A stretch of 64,000 nucleotides of DNA from Micromonospora globbae. Its GTDB lineage: Bacteria > Actinomycetota > Actinomycetes > Mycobacteriales > Micromonosporaceae. Of the stretch, positions 7,897-17,876 are shown piece after piece; within the stretch, counting starts at the first letter, position 1; the number at the start of each line of letters is the position of its first letter. A program made the translations under genes and the position numbers. The notes below the pieces were generated by a model. That model was not told the origin of the DNA, searched no databases, and was given only the letters and a program-made list of their open reading frames with translations. The stretch lies in assembly GCF_003610785.1 (NCBI RefSeq), contig NZ_RAQQ01000002.1, positions 124,001 through 188,000 on the forward strand, written 5' to 3'.

Positions 7897-8829
7897 ATGG
7901 CGGATCTGGACGTGCTGGTCGTCGGGCAGGTGGCCCGCGACCTCGTGCTGCTGGTCGACGACGTGCCGGAGGCCGGGCGGAGCGCGCCGGTGCGCCGGCG
8001 GCGGGAGCTGCTCGGCGGCAAGGGCGCCAACCAGGCGGTCGCCGCCGCGCAGCTCGGAGCCCGGGCCGGCCTGCTCGGCGTGGTGGGCGACGACGAGGTC
8101 GGCGAGCACCTGCTGGCCCAGGCCCGGGCCGACGGGATCGACGTCGCACCGGTGGTACGCCGGCGGGGCGTCCGCAGCGGCCTCATCGTCGACCTGCTGG
8201 ACGCCCGCGGTCGCTGGCGCTACCTCGAGGACCTGCCCCCGGCGACCCTGCTCACCCCGGCGGACGTGGCCGGCGCCGGGGCCGCGCTGCGGGCCGCCCG
8301 CGCGGTGCTCGTCCAGCTCCAGCAGCCCGCCGACGCCGCGCTGGCGGCGGCGCGCACGGCCCGGGAGACCGGCCGGACGGTGGTGCTCGACGGCGCGCCG
8401 CCCGATCCGGCGACGGCCGACGCGCTGCTCGCCGCGGCGGACGTGCTGCGCGCCGACGCGCGGGAGACCGCGTTGCTCGTGGGGGAGGCACCGGGCGACG
8501 CGACCGCCGGCCTGGCCGCCGGGCGGAAGCTGGTGCGGCGCGGCCCGACACTCGTGGCCGTCGAGGTGCCCGGCGAGGGCAACGCGTTCGTCTGGCCGGA
8601 CGGCCAGCTCTTCCTGCCGCTGAGCGACACACCGACGGTCGACAGCACCGGCGCGGGCGACGCCTTCGTGGCCGCGCTCACCGTCGCCCTGCTGCGCGGT
8701 GAGCCGACGGAGGGTGCCGCCCGGTACGCCGTGGCCGCCGCGGGCGCCACCGTCGGTCACCCCGGTGGCCGGCCGGCGCTCAGCCCGGGCGCCCTCGCGG
8801 ACCAACTGGACCGCATCCCGGCCGGCTGA
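7897..8829 (+). CDS. PfkB-family carbohydrate kinase (ribokinase-like)
   Basis: ATP-dependent sugar kinase of 310 residues. The N-terminal V-V-G-Q-V and the G-G-K-G-A-N-Q-A-V-A-A-A-Q-L-G motif (PfkB signature 1) are clear. The C-terminal signature D-S-T-G-A-G-D-A-F-V carries the catalytic aspartate in G-A-G-D. It resembles ribokinase most, but many family members act on other pentoses or nucleosides, so substrate is open. The ATG at 7897 has no Shine-Dalgarno and follows TACCTG by 6 nt, so it may be leaderless. It stands alone between the DUF1203 and lipoprotein genes. Confidence 0.85.
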   Translation: MADLDVLVVGQVARDLVLLVDDVPEAGRSAPVRRRRELLGGKGANQAVAAAQLGARAGLLGVVGDDEVGEHLLAQARADGIDVAPVVRRRGVRSGLIVDLLDARGRWRYLEDLPPATLLTPADVAGAGAALRAARAVLVQLQQPADAALAAARTARETGRTVVLDGAPPDPATADALLAAADVLRADARETALLVGEAPGDATAGLAAGRKLVRRGPTLVAVEVPGEGNAFVWPDGQLFLPLSDTPTVDSTGAGDAFVAALTVALLRGEPTEGAARYAVAAAGATVGHPGGRPALSPGALADQLDRIPAG

Positions 8830-8895
8830 GCGGCGACCGGCCGGTCGAGGACGCGAGCTGTCCGGTGGTCGATGGACAACCGGCGGCGCGCCGCA

Positions 8896-8913
8896 TAGCG
8901 TCCAGTGAATATG
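8896..8913 (+). promoter_or_regulatory. -10 box before the lipoprotein gene
   Basis: TAGCGT (8896-8901) lies 9 nt before ATG 8911 without a ribosome binding site. The in-frame GTG at 8905 is only 3 nt from the box and would precede the transcription start, so ATG 8911 is the better start. Confidence 0.5.
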
Positions 8914-9915
8914 CGGAGGACACTGCCGGCCGTCACCCTGGCCCTGCTGCTCGCGCTCACCGCCTGTTCGGCCGACGTGCCGGACGGCTCCCCACCGACC
9001 GTGGCGTCACCCACCGGCACGCCCACGGCCTCCCGACAGGACGCGGCCCAGGTCGACCAGACCCTGGCCAGCCTGCGCCGGGTCGACGACCTGCCGCTGT
9101 ACGAGATGACCTACGTCGGGGGGTACGACGCGACAGTGGGCACGGACGCCGCGCCGGCGAGCCCGTTCGGCTGCTCGCTGTTCGTGGCGGCCGGCGACCG
9201 CAGCCGGCCGCTGTTCGCGCGGAACTTCGACTGGGACGCCAACCCGGCCATGGTGCTGCGCACCGACCCGCCGGACGGGTACGCGTCCATCTCGCTCGTG
9301 GACCTGTCGTACCTCGGGGTCGGCGCCGACCCGGCCGGCGACCGCCGGCTGCTGAACGCGCCGCTGCTGCCCTTCGACGGGATGAACGAACGCGGACTCG
9401 CGGTGGGGCTGGCCGCCGACGACACGGCCCGGGCGGAGCCGGTCCCGGGCAAGCCCACCGTCGGCTCGGTGCGCATCCTGCGCCTCGTGCTCGACCGGGC
9501 GGCCACCGTGGACGAGGCGGTCGCCGTCTTCACGGCGCACAACCTCGACTTCTCCGGCGGTCCGCCGCTGCACTACCTGGTGGCCGACGCCACCGGCGCG
9601 TCCGCCGTGGTCGAGTTCGTCGACGGCGAGATGCGCGTCGAGCGGGGGCAGGGCCCGTGGCAGGCGTTGACGAACGTGCCGGTCGTCGGCGTCGCCGAGC
9701 AGAAGCGCCGGGAGGACCACCGCTACGGCCTCATCGCCCGGGCCATGGACGAGACCGGCGGGGTGGTGGACGCCGCCGCCGCGCACCGGGTGCTGACCGG
9801 CGTGCGGCAGGCGCACACCCGCTGGTCGGTGACGTACGGCCTGCGCAGCGGCGAGGTGCGGCTGGTCACGGCGACCGGCGGCGGCGAGCGGCGGTACCAG
9901 CTGCCGGTGAGCTGA
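8911..9915 (+). CDS. Lipoprotein with Ntn-hydrolase fold (choloylglycine hydrolase/acyltransferase-like)
   Basis: A secreted lipid-anchored protein of 334 residues. The signal peptide ends in the lipobox L-T-A-C, so the mature protein starts at that cysteine. The core fits linear amide C-N hydrolases: F-G-C-S provides the candidate nucleophile Cys, followed by L-F-A-R-N-F-D-W-D, the typical R-N-x-D-W/F segment, then F-D-G-M-N-E-R-G-L, and L-T-N-V as the oxyanion-region asparagine. Because the nucleophile is internal, a propeptide would have to be removed to free its N-terminus. The likely reaction is hydrolysis of an N-acyl amide (bile-salt, penicillin or N-acyl homoserine lactone type). Substrate is unknown. 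A strong hairpin follows. Confidence 0.75.
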   Translation: MRRTLPAVTLALLLALTACSADVPDGSPPTVASPTGTPTASRQDAAQVDQTLASLRRVDDLPLYEMTYVGGYDATVGTDAAPASPFGCSLFVAAGDRSRPLFARNFDWDANPAMVLRTDPPDGYASISLVDLSYLGVGADPAGDRRLLNAPLLPFDGMNERGLAVGLAADDTARAEPVPGKPTVGSVRILRLVLDRAATVDEAVAVFTAHNLDFSGGPPLHYLVADATGASAVVEFVDGEMRVERGQGPWQALTNVPVVGVAEQKRREDHRYGLIARAMDETGGVVDAAAAHRVLTGVRQAHTRWSVTYGLRSGEVRLVTATGGGERRYQLPVS

Positions 9916-10007
9916 CGACCGGCGCGGCGCCGGCCGGGCCCCCGGCCGGCGCCGCCGATCCGGTGCGACGCGACCCGGCCCGCCCTCGGCGCCGGCCGGG
10001 CGGGACG

Positions 10008-10046
10008 GGTGAGGGCCCGGCCCCCGAGGGGGACCGGGCCCTCACC
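10008..10046. terminator. Bidirectional hairpin terminator between convergent genes
   Basis: GGTGAGGGCCCGG (10008-10020) pairs perfectly with 10034-10046 over 13 bp, and an inner CCCCC/GGGGG extends the stem. It lies between the convergent lipoprotein and LVIVD genes. There is no U-tract, as is usual for GC-rich actinobacterial terminators. Confidence 0.8.
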
Positions 10047-10072
10047 GTGTGCGCCGGTGGTTACCGCGGTGC

Positions 10073-11515
<1,443 letters not shown>

Positions 11516-11580
11516 CGGCGAGACCCTTCGCGAAGGGGGGTGGCGAATGTGGACACACTACCGTCCGATGAAGGACGTCG

Positions 11581-11598
11581 ATGTGATCCAGGTCACAT
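11581..11598. promoter_or_regulatory. CRP/FNR-type operator palindrome
   Basis: TGTGATCCAGGTCACA (11582-11597) matches the CRP consensus TGTGA-N6-TCACA exactly, and the flanking A/T extends the symmetry to 18 bp. It lies 67 bp upstream of the LVIVD start and 58 bp upstream of the DUF305 start, so one dimer could act on both promoters. A TAGCAT (11620-11625) is a candidate -10 for the DUF305 gene. Which CRP paralogue binds is unknown. Confidence 0.65.
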
Positions 11599-11655
11599 GG
11601 AAGGAGGATCGTCAATGGATAGCATCGCGGTGACCTCGTTCTCAGGGAGTGGCCC

Positions 11656-12351
11656 ATGACCGGTCGACGCGCCCGTGTCCTGGCGATCGTCACACTGGCG
11701 ATCGTCCTGCCGCTGGCGGTCGTGGTGTCGCTGCGCGCCCGTGGCGACGAGGGGTCGGCCGGCACGCCGGCGGCCGCGCCCACCAGCGCCGCGCCGACGA
11801 GCCCGGAACCGACCGACGTGACGGTCATCGTGCCGGGCCGGCCGGGCGAACCGGCCGCCACCGCCGCCCCGAGCGAGGTCCGCGGCGCCGGCGCGGTCCC
11901 GCACAACTCCATGGACGTCTGGTTCGTCCGGATGATGATCCCGCACCACACGCAGGCGCTGGAGATGGCCCGGCTCGCCCCCGAGCGGGCCGCCGACCCG
12001 ACCGTGCGCGCCATCGCCGACCGGATCCGCGCCAGCCAGGGTCCGGAGATCGGCATGATGCGCGCCTGGCTGAAGAACCGGGGCCTGTCCGAGGAGGCTC
12101 CGGGCCACGACCACGGCACGATGCGCGGCATGCAGACGCCGGAGGCGATGCGGAAGCTGGCCGCCACCCGCGGCGCCGACTTCGACCGCCTCTTCGTGCA
12201 GATGATGACCGAGCACCACCGGGGGGCCATCGAGATGGCCACCGACCTGCTCACGGTCGGCTCGGACCAGCAGCTCAACGAGTTCGCCAACTCCGTGGCC
12301 ACCGAGCAGGCCGTGGAGATCGGCCGGATGCGCGAGATCCTCCCCGACTGA
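11656..12351 (+). CDS. DUF305 family membrane-anchored protein
   Basis: A 231-residue protein with an N-terminal membrane anchor (about residues 8-27), a Pro/Ala/Thr-rich linker and a duplicated DUF305 four-helix module. The two signature copies are M-M-I-P-H-H-T-Q-A-L-E-M-A and M-M-T-E-H-H-R-G-A-I-E-M-A, each with an HH pair flanked by Met. An H-D-H-G-T-M stretch lies between them. DUF305 proteins, such as cyanobacterial CopM, bind copper, and the Met/His pattern here suits periplasm-side copper binding. It is divergent from the LVIVD gene and shares the intergenic CRP-like site. Copper tolerance is inferred. Confidence 0.85.
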   Translation: MTGRRARVLAIVTLAIVLPLAVVVSLRARGDEGSAGTPAAAPTSAAPTSPEPTDVTVIVPGRPGEPAATAAPSEVRGAGAVPHNSMDVWFVRMMIPHHTQALEMARLAPERAADPTVRAIADRIRASQGPEIGMMRAWLKNRGLSEEAPGHDHGTMRGMQTPEAMRKLAATRGADFDRLFVQMMTEHHRGAIEMATDLLTVGSDQQLNEFANSVATEQAVEIGRMREILPD

Positions 12352-12406
12352 CCGGTTTCCCGGCCACCCCCGCCCCGGGCCGGGGGCCGTCGCATCCCCG
12401 GGCACG

Positions 12407-12423
12407 TACGCTGGGTGACCGTG
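12407..12423 (+). promoter_or_regulatory. -10 box before the histidine kinase gene
   Basis: TACGCT (12407-12412) lies 8 nt before GTG 12421 and 2 nt before another in-frame GTG at 12415. The spacing of a leaderless transcript favours 12421 as the start. Confidence 0.45.
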
Positions 12424-13650
12424 AACCGCACGATCCTCGGCCGACCACTGCGCGGCGTCGCCTTCGACGTGTTCGTCTCGGGCACCGTGGTGCTCTTCGG
12501 CCTCGCCGGGGTGGTGGCACAGCCGGGCGGCTGGAAGGCCACGCTGGTCGGGGTGGCCATGGCGGTCGCGTTGCTGTTCCGCCGGTCCCACCCCACCGCG
12601 GTGGCCGCGGCCGTCGGGGCGCTCGGGCTCGTCCAGGTGATCGCCGGCTGGGGGCCGCTTCCCTTCGACTTCGCCGTGCTCGTGGCGCTCTACAGCGTGG
12701 TGAAGTACGCCGACCGGCTCCGCGACGGCCTGCTCGCCGGCATCGGCGCCCTCGTGGGCGCGGTCCTCGCCGCGATCCAGACGGAGGGCGCCGGACCCTG
12801 GTGGGGCCGGGCCATCTACTTCGGGCTCGTCACGGCCGCGACCTGGCTCATCGGGCTGAACGTCCGCACCCGGCGGCTCTACGTGCTCAGCCTCGAGGAG
12901 CGCGCCGCCACGCTGGAGCGGGAACGCGAGGCCGAGGCCCGCGCCGCGGTGGCCGGCGAACGCGCCCGCATCGCCCGCGAACTGCACGACGTCGTGGCGC
13001 ACAGCATGGCCGTCATGATCGTGCAGGCCGACGGCGCGCGCTACATGCTGGACCGCGACCCGGAGACCGCCCGCCAGGCGGTCAAGGTGGTCGCCGACAC
13101 CGGCCGGCAGGCGCTGGAGGAGATGCGGCGACTCGTGAGCGTCCTCCGCGAGCCCGCCCCGCCGGAGCCGGCCGCCGCGGACGCCGGGCCGGACGGCGCG
13201 ACGGTGGGCGGCGACCCGGAGCACCGCCGGTTGGCCCTCGCCGAGCTGCCCGCCCTGCTCGACCGGTTCCGCGCCGCCGGCCTGCGGGTCCGGCACACGG
13301 TCAGGGGTGACGCGCCGCCGCTGCCGGCCGGGCTCGAACTCACCGTCTACCGGCTCGTGCAGGAGGCGCTGACCAACGCCCTCAAGCACGCCGGCGTCGG
13401 CGCCGCCGTCGAACTGACCCTCGAACACACGGCCGACGCCGTCGTGGTCCGGGTCGTCGACGACGGGCGCGGCCGGCCGGTGGTCGCGCCCACGCCGTCC
13501 GGCGGGCACGGCCTGCTCGGCATGCGGGAGCGGGTCGGCGTGTACGACGGCACGCTCACCGCCGGCGCGCGCCTGGCCGGCGGCTGGCAGGTCGAGGCCC
13601 GGCTGCCGCTCCCCGCGGGCACCGCCCCGGCGGAGGTGATCGCGGCATGA
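12421..13650 (+). CDS. Sensor histidine kinase, NarL/HisKA_3 type
   Basis: A 409-residue membrane kinase. The N-terminal half (residues about 12-150) has four to five hydrophobic helices with almost no extracellular loop, the intramembrane-sensing design that often monitors envelope stress or an adjacent ABC transporter. The dimerisation helix A-R-I-A-R-E-L-H-D-V-V-A-H-S gives phospho-acceptor His189. The HATPase domain follows with an N-box E-A-L-T-N-A-L-K-H-A, D-D-G-R-G and G-L-L-G-M-R-E-R-V. The stop overlaps the response regulator start by 4 bp (ATGA). The ABC transporter further downstream is the likely regulon. Confidence 0.9.
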   Translation: MNRTILGRPLRGVAFDVFVSGTVVLFGLAGVVAQPGGWKATLVGVAMAVALLFRRSHPTAVAAAVGALGLVQVIAGWGPLPFDFAVLVALYSVVKYADRLRDGLLAGIGALVGAVLAAIQTEGAGPWWGRAIYFGLVTAATWLIGLNVRTRRLYVLSLEERAATLEREREAEARAAVAGERARIARELHDVVAHSMAVMIVQADGARYMLDRDPETARQAVKVVADTGRQALEEMRRLVSVLREPAPPEPAAADAGPDGATVGGDPEHRRLALAELPALLDRFRAAGLRVRHTVRGDAPPLPAGLELTVYRLVQEALTNALKHAGVGAAVELTLEHTADAVVVRVVDDGRGRPVVAPTPSGGHGLLGMRERVGVYDGTLTAGARLAGGWQVEARLPLPAGTAPAEVIAA

Positions 13651-14312
13651 CGGTCCGGGTGGTGATCGTCGACGACCAGGCGCTGGTCCGGGCCGGGTTC
13701 CGGATGGTGCTCGACTCGCAGCCGGACCTGGAGGTGGTGGGCGAGGCCATCGACGGTGCGGACGCGCTGCGGGTGCTCGCCCGGGTCGAGGCCGACGTGG
13801 TGGTGATGGACATCCGGATGCCGACCATGGACGGCGTCGAGGCGACGCGGCGCCTCTGCGCGGACCGCCCCGCCGGACCGCCCCGGGTCCTGGTCCTCAC
13901 CACCTTCGACACCGAGGCGGACGCGTTCGCCGCGCTGCGGGCCGGGGCGAGCGGGTTCCTGCTCAAGAACGTGCCGCCGGAGGAACTGCTCCAGGCGATC
14001 CGGGTCGTGGCCCGCGGCGACTCGGTGGTCGCCCCGTCCATCACCCGGCGGCTGCTCGACCGGTTCGCCGGCCACCTGGGTCCCGGCCCCACCGAGGACC
14101 CGCGGCTGGCCCAGCTCACCGACCGGGAACGGGAGATCCTGCTGCTGGTGGCCCAGGGACTGTCCAACGCGGAGATCGCCGGCACCGTGCACGTCGCCGA
14201 GGCGACGGTGAAGACGCACGTCGGGCGGATCCTCGCGAAGCTCCAGCTCCGCGACCGGGTGCAGGCGGTGGTGTTCGCGTACGAGAACGGGCTCGTCGTC
14301 CCCGGCGGCTGA
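13647..14312 (+). CDS. LuxR/NarL-family response regulator
   Basis: A 221-residue cognate partner of the upstream kinase. The receiver domain starts V-R-V-V-I-V-D-D-Q and its phospho-acceptor is Asp55 in V-V-M-D-I-R-M-P. Lys is retained in F-L-L-K-N. The C-terminal GerE helix-turn-helix contains L-T-D-R-E-R-E-I-L-L-L-V-A-Q-G-L-S-N-A-E-I-A, then A-T-V-K-T-H-V-G-R-I-L-A-K-L. It probably activates or represses the adjacent ABC transporter operon, and the palindrome at 14317-14338 is a candidate site. Confidence 0.92.
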   Translation: MTVRVVIVDDQALVRAGFRMVLDSQPDLEVVGEAIDGADALRVLARVEADVVVMDIRMPTMDGVEATRRLCADRPAGPPRVLVLTTFDTEADAFAALRAGASGFLLKNVPPEELLQAIRVVARGDSVVAPSITRRLLDRFAGHLGPGPTEDPRLAQLTDREREILLLVAQGLSNAEIAGTVHVAEATVKTHVGRILAKLQLRDRVQAVVFAYENGLVVPGG

Positions 14313-14316
14313 GCGG

Positions 14317-14338
14317 CCGTACGACCTGAGTCGTACGG
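14317..14338. promoter_or_regulatory. 9-bp inverted repeat after the two-component genes
   Basis: CCGTACGAC (14317-14325) and its exact complement (14330-14338) are separated by CTGA. It could be a weak terminator of the two-component operon. It could also be an operator for the response regulator, as it lies about 80 bp before a TAGCGT -10 box (14416-14421) serving the ABC genes. The sequence alone does not decide. Confidence 0.5.
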
Positions 14339-14459
14339 GTCCGCCCGGTCAGGGACGACCCGGGGCGTACCGCGGTCGAGCGCGCAGGTGGAGCCGGACG
14401 GGGCACGGGCGCCCATAGCGTCGAGGCGTCAGAACGTCCACCTCGACGGGGAGCACCAC

Positions 14460-15281
14460 GTGCCTGTTCCACCTCCCGCGCCCGCCGCCACCGGCGGCAC
14501 GATCACCGGTCGCGGCGGCGTCGCCGTCAGCGCCCGCGCCCTCGGCAAGCGGTATGGCAGCGGCCCGGCCGCCGTCGTCGCCCTCGACGGCGTCGACCTG
14601 GACTTCGCGGCCGGTCGGTTCACCGCGATCATGGGCCCGTCCGGCTCGGGCAAGTCCACGCTGCTGCACTGCCTGGCCGGCCTGGACCGGCCGAGCGCCG
14701 GGTCGGTGCGGATCGGCGAGGCCGACCTCGACCGGCTCGACGACCGGCGGCTCACCCTCCTGCGCCGGGACCGGGTCGGCTTCGTCTTCCAGAAGTTCAA
14801 CCTGCTGCCCGCGCTGACGGCCGAGGAGAACATCGTCCTCCCGCTGGCCATCGCCGGCCGCCGCCCCGACCGGGCGTGGCTGCGCCAGGTGGTCGCCGCG
14901 GTGGGGCTCTCCGACCGGCTGCGGCACCGGCCCGCCGAACTCTCCGGCGGCCAGCAGCAGCGCGTCGCCATCGCCCGGGCCCTCATCACCCGGCCGTGGG
15001 TGGTGTTCGCCGACGAGCCGACCGGCAACCTCGACTCCCGCTCGGGCGCGGAGGTGCTGCGCCTGCTCCGCGAGGCCGTGGACACGCTCGGCCAGAGCGT
15101 GATCATGGTGACGCACGACCCCGTGGCCGCCGGGCACGCCGACCGGGTGGTGCTGCTCGCCGACGGCCGGCTGGTCGCCGACCTCGCGGCGCCCACCACC
15201 GAGCAGGTGCTCGACGCGCTCGCCCGCCTCGACCCGTCCGCGGCGCACGGCGCCCGGCCCGGCACCACGGCGCGGCGGTGA
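14460..15281 (+). CDS. ABC transporter ATP-binding protein (MacB/LolD type)
   Basis: A 273-residue ATPase energising the FtsX-like permease encoded immediately downstream. The Walker A is G-P-S-G-S-G-K-S-T, the Q-loop F-Q-K-F-N, the signature [10 protein letters not shown], the Walker [10 protein letters not shown] with G-N-L-D D-loop, and the switch histidine lies in M-V-T-H-D. The LolD/MacB-type features N-L-L-P and E-E-N-I-V-L-P-L are present. I chose GTG 14460 because GGGGAG lies 7 nt upstream; an upstream ATG at 14388 would lie 5' of this ribosome binding site and give a non-homologous leader. GTGA overlap couples it to the permease. Confidence 0.92.
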   Translation: MPVPPPAPAATGGTITGRGGVAVSARALGKRYGSGPAAVVALDGVDLDFAAGRFTAIMGPSGSGKSTLLHCLAGLDRPSAGSVRIGEADLDRLDDRRLTLLRRDRVGFVFQKFNLLPALTAEENIVLPLAIAGRRPDRAWLRQVVAAVGLSDRLRHRPAELSGGQQQRVAIARALITRPWVVFADEPTGNLDSRSGAEVLRLLREAVDTLGQSVIMVTHDPVAAGHADRVVLLADGRLVADLAAPTTEQVLDALARLDPSAAHGARPGTTARR

Positions 15282-17770
15282 CCGGCATGCTGGGACTCAC
15301 CCTGCGTTCGCTGCGCGCCGAGGCCGTGCGGATGGCGCTCTCCGCGCTGGCCGTCGTGCTCGGCGTGGCGTTCATCGCCGGCACGCTGATCTTCGTCGAC
15401 GGGATGCGGGCCGCCGCGTACGAGCGGGCGGGCACCTTCGACCGCCACACCGACCTCGGCGTGTACGCGCAGCGGGACCCGATCGGCCCCGCCCTCGTCG
15501 ACCGGGTGCGCGCGGTGGACGGCGTGGCCGCCGCCGAGGGGGAACTCACCGGAACCGCGGGCGTCGTCGGCTCCGACGGCCGGCCCGTGATCGGCTACGC
15601 CGTCCTCGCGGCCATCCCCACCGACCCGGCCCTGCGCTCGTACGACGTGGTCGCCGGCCGCCTGCCGGACCGCACCGGCGAGGTGGTGCTCGACGCGGCC
15701 ACCGTGGAGGAGGAGGGCTTCACCCTCGGCGCACCCGTGCGCGTCGGCGGCACCGGGGGCGCCGCCCGCCCGTACACCCTCGTCGGCACCGTCGACGTGG
15801 CCGGCACCACCCGGGACGTCGGCGGGCCGTTCATCGGCCTGGTCGGCCCGGACGCGCTGGCGGTCACGGGGGAGAAGGGGTACGGGCGGATCATGGTGGC
15901 GGCCCGCCCCGGGGTCGACGACGAGACCCTGGCCGCCCGGCTGGCCGCCGTGGCCGGCGACGGCACGCAGGTGAAGACCCGGCAGGAGATCCTCGACGAC
16001 GCCGTCGACGAGGCCGTGCGGGACCTGAGGCAGTTCATGATGGTCCTGCTCACCTTCGCCGCCGTGGCGGTCGTGGTGGCGGCATTCGTCATCGCCAACA
16101 CCTTCGCCATCGTCCTCGCCCAGCGCACCCGCCGGACGGCGCTGCTGCGCCTGGTCGGCGCCACCCGGCAGCAGGTCTTCGCGGCCACCCTGCTGGAGTC
16201 GGCGGTGGTCGGGTTCGTGGCCTCCGCGGCCGGCGTGCTGCTCGGCGCGGGGCTGGCCGCCGGGATGGGCGCCCTGCTGTCGCGGTGGGACGTCCCGGTC
16301 GGCGGGGGCGGGCTCACCGTGACGCCGGGCACCGTGCTGGTGAGCCTCGTGCTGGGGACGGTGCTCACCGTCGGCGCGGCGCTGCTGCCGGCCTGGCGGG
16401 GCACCCGCGTGCCCCCGGTCGCCGCGCTCACCGACGCCGCCGTGCAACCCGCCCGGGGTGCCGGCGCGCTCCGCCTCGCCGCTGGTGCGCTGGTGCTGGC
16501 GGCGGGGGTCGCGGCCCTGCTCGGGGCCGCCGCGGTCGGGCAGGTGGTGCTCGTGGCGGCCGGCGGCGTGCTCGCGTTCCTGGGCATCGTCCTCTTCGGC
16601 CCCATGCTCGTCCCGGCGATGGTGCGGGTGCTCGGCTGGCCGGCCCGCCGGCTGGCCGGGGCCACGGGCGGGCTGGCCGTCGCCAACGCGGTGCGCAACC
16701 CACGCCGGGTCGCCGCCACCAGCACCGCCCTGGTCATCGGGATCGGCCTGGTGTCGGCGTTCGTGGTCGGCGCACAGAGCACCAAGGACGGCATCGAACG
16801 CAGCGTGGACGCCGAGATCGGGGTCGACTTCCTGGTCACCGGCATCGGCGGCGACCTGCCCGCCCCGCTCGTCACGGAGCTGGCGGCCCGGCCGGAACTC
16901 GGTGTCGTGCACGAGCAGCGGGCCGCGGTGGCCGACGACATCGAGGTGCGCGCCGCGCACCCTGCGCTGGTCGGCCGGACGCTCACCGGGGTGTCGGCCG
17001 GGGACCTGGACGCGTTCGGCCCGGGCACGGTGCTCGTGCACCGGGAGCTGGCCGCGGCCCGCGGCTGGACCGTCGGCGCCCCGGTCACCGTGAAGGGCCG
17101 GCAGTTCCGGGTCGCCGCCGTGGTGGACGACGACTCCGCGCCGCTGGCGGCCTCCCGTACGCCCGAGGGTCACGTCGTCGACGTCGTGGACGGTGACTTC
17201 ACCGCCCTCTTCCCCGACGAGCGGGGCTACCTGGCGGAGGTCGAGCCCGCCGACGGGGTGGGCGCGGAGCAGGCCCGGTCGGCGATCGAGGCGGTCCTCG
17301 CCCGCTACCCGACGGCGAACCTCATGGACCAGGCCGCCTACAAGAAGATGCTCACCGGCACCGTCGACATGGTGCTCGCGTTCGTGACCGCGCTGCTCGG
17401 CCTGGCCGTGGTGATCGCGCTGGTCGGCGTGGCCAACACGCTGAGCCTGTCGGTCGTCGAACGGACCCGGGAGAACGCCGTGCTGCGGGCGGTCGGCATG
17501 ACCCGGGGCCGCATGCGCGCGATGCTCGCCGTCGAGGCGGTGCTCACCGCGCTGGTCGGCGCCGTGCTCGGGCTCGGGCTCGGGACGGGGGTGAGCGCCG
17601 CCGCCATGGCCCTGCTGGCGCGCATCGGCGGGGACTTCCACGTCGTCCTGCCGGCCGGGCGGCTCGCCCTGATCCTCGGGATCGCGGCGGCCGCGGCGCT
17701 GCTGGCCTCGGTGCTGCCGGCCCGGCGGGCGCTGGCCCGCCCCGTGGTGGAGGCGCTGCACGACGAGTGA
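15278..17770 (+). CDS. ABC transporter permease, duplicated FtsX/MacB type
   Basis: A large permease of about 830 residues with two FtsX-like units, each an N-terminal helix, a large extracytoplasmic domain and three C-terminal helices. The first anchor is near residues 17-40, with helices near 245-390. The second unit starts around residue 465 after [10 protein letters not shown] and ends with three helices around 695-820. The conserved cytoplasmic contact segments [13 protein letters not shown] and [13 protein letters not shown] are present, typical of mechanotransmission exporters. GTG 15278 overlaps the ATPase stop by 4 bp, and ATG 15287 is an alternative. Likely role is antibiotic or lipid export or envelope-stress response under the upstream two-component system. 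Confidence 0.9.
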   Translation: MTGMLGLTLRSLRAEAVRMALSALAVVLGVAFIAGTLIFVDGMRAAAYERAGTFDRHTDLGVYAQRDPIGPALVDRVRAVDGVAAAEGELTGTAGVVGSDGRPVIGYAVLAAIPTDPALRSYDVVAGRLPDRTGEVVLDAATVEEEGFTLGAPVRVGGTGGAARPYTLVGTVDVAGTTRDVGGPFIGLVGPDALAVTGEKGYGRIMVAARPGVDDETLAARLAAVAGDGTQVKTRQEILDDAVDEAVRDLRQFMMVLLTFAAVAVVVAAFVIANTFAIVLAQRTRRTALLRLVGATRQQVFAATLLESAVVGFVASAAGVLLGAGLAAGMGALLSRWDVPVGGGGLTVTPGTVLVSLVLGTVLTVGAALLPAWRGTRVPPVAALTDAAVQPARGAGALRLAAGALVLAAGVAALLGAAAVGQVVLVAAGGVLAFLGIVLFGPMLVPAMVRVLGWPARRLAGATGGLAVANAVRNPRRVAATSTALVIGIGLVSAFVVGAQSTKDGIERSVDAEIGVDFLVTGIGGDLPAPLVTELAARPELGVVHEQRAAVADDIEVRAAHPALVGRTLTGVSAGDLDAFGPGTVLVHRELAAARGWTVGAPVTVKGRQFRVAAVVDDDSAPLAASRTPEGHVVDVVDGDFTALFPDERGYLAEVEPADGVGAEQARSAIEAVLARYPTANLMDQAAYKKMLTGTVDMVLAFVTALLGLAVVIALVGVANTLSLSVVERTRENAVLRAVGMTRGRMRAMLAVEAVLTALVGAVLGLGLGTGVSAAAMALLARIGGDFHVVLPAGRLALILGIAAAAALLASVLPARRALARPVVEALHDE

Positions 17771-17844
17771 CGCCGCCGGCCCGGTCCCGCGGGTCGACGC
17801 CGCCGGCCCGGTCCCGCGGGTCGACGCCGCCGGCCCGGTCCCGC
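17771..17844. repeat. 27-bp tandem repeat, 2.7 copies, directly after a stop codon
   Basis: Units at 17771-17797 and 17798-17824 are identical, and a third partial unit runs 17825-17844. Each contains GGCCCGGTCCCG, which is the left arm of the terminator that follows. The repeat begins at the first base after the permease stop. Confidence 0.85.
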
Positions 17845-17861
17845 CGAGACGGGACCGGGCC
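17832..17861. terminator. Hairpin terminator with triplicated left arm
   Basis: GGCCCGGTCCCG (17832-17843) pairs perfectly with 17850-17861 over 12 bp with a 6-nt loop. Two more identical left arms at 17778-17789 and 17805-17816 can compete for the same right arm. It serves the convergent permease and nucleotide-sugar dehydrogenase genes. Confidence 0.8.
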
Positions 17862-17876
17862 GGGCGGTGCCGGGTC

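Noticed and set aside
5447..8149. A 900-codon antisense frame over asnB, DUF1203 and the PfkB gene
   Set aside because: Low-complexity product spanning three recognisable sense genes; a shadow of their codon bias.
14429..17761. An 1110-codon frame antisense to the ABC transporter
   Set aside because: GC-rich codon bias leaves long stop-free antisense frames. The translation is Gly/Arg/His-rich without domains, whereas the sense strand encodes clear ABC motifs.
17771..17844. Possible CRISPR or integron repeat
   Set aside because: Only 2.7 contiguous copies without spacers; explained better as a terminator-associated tandem duplication.
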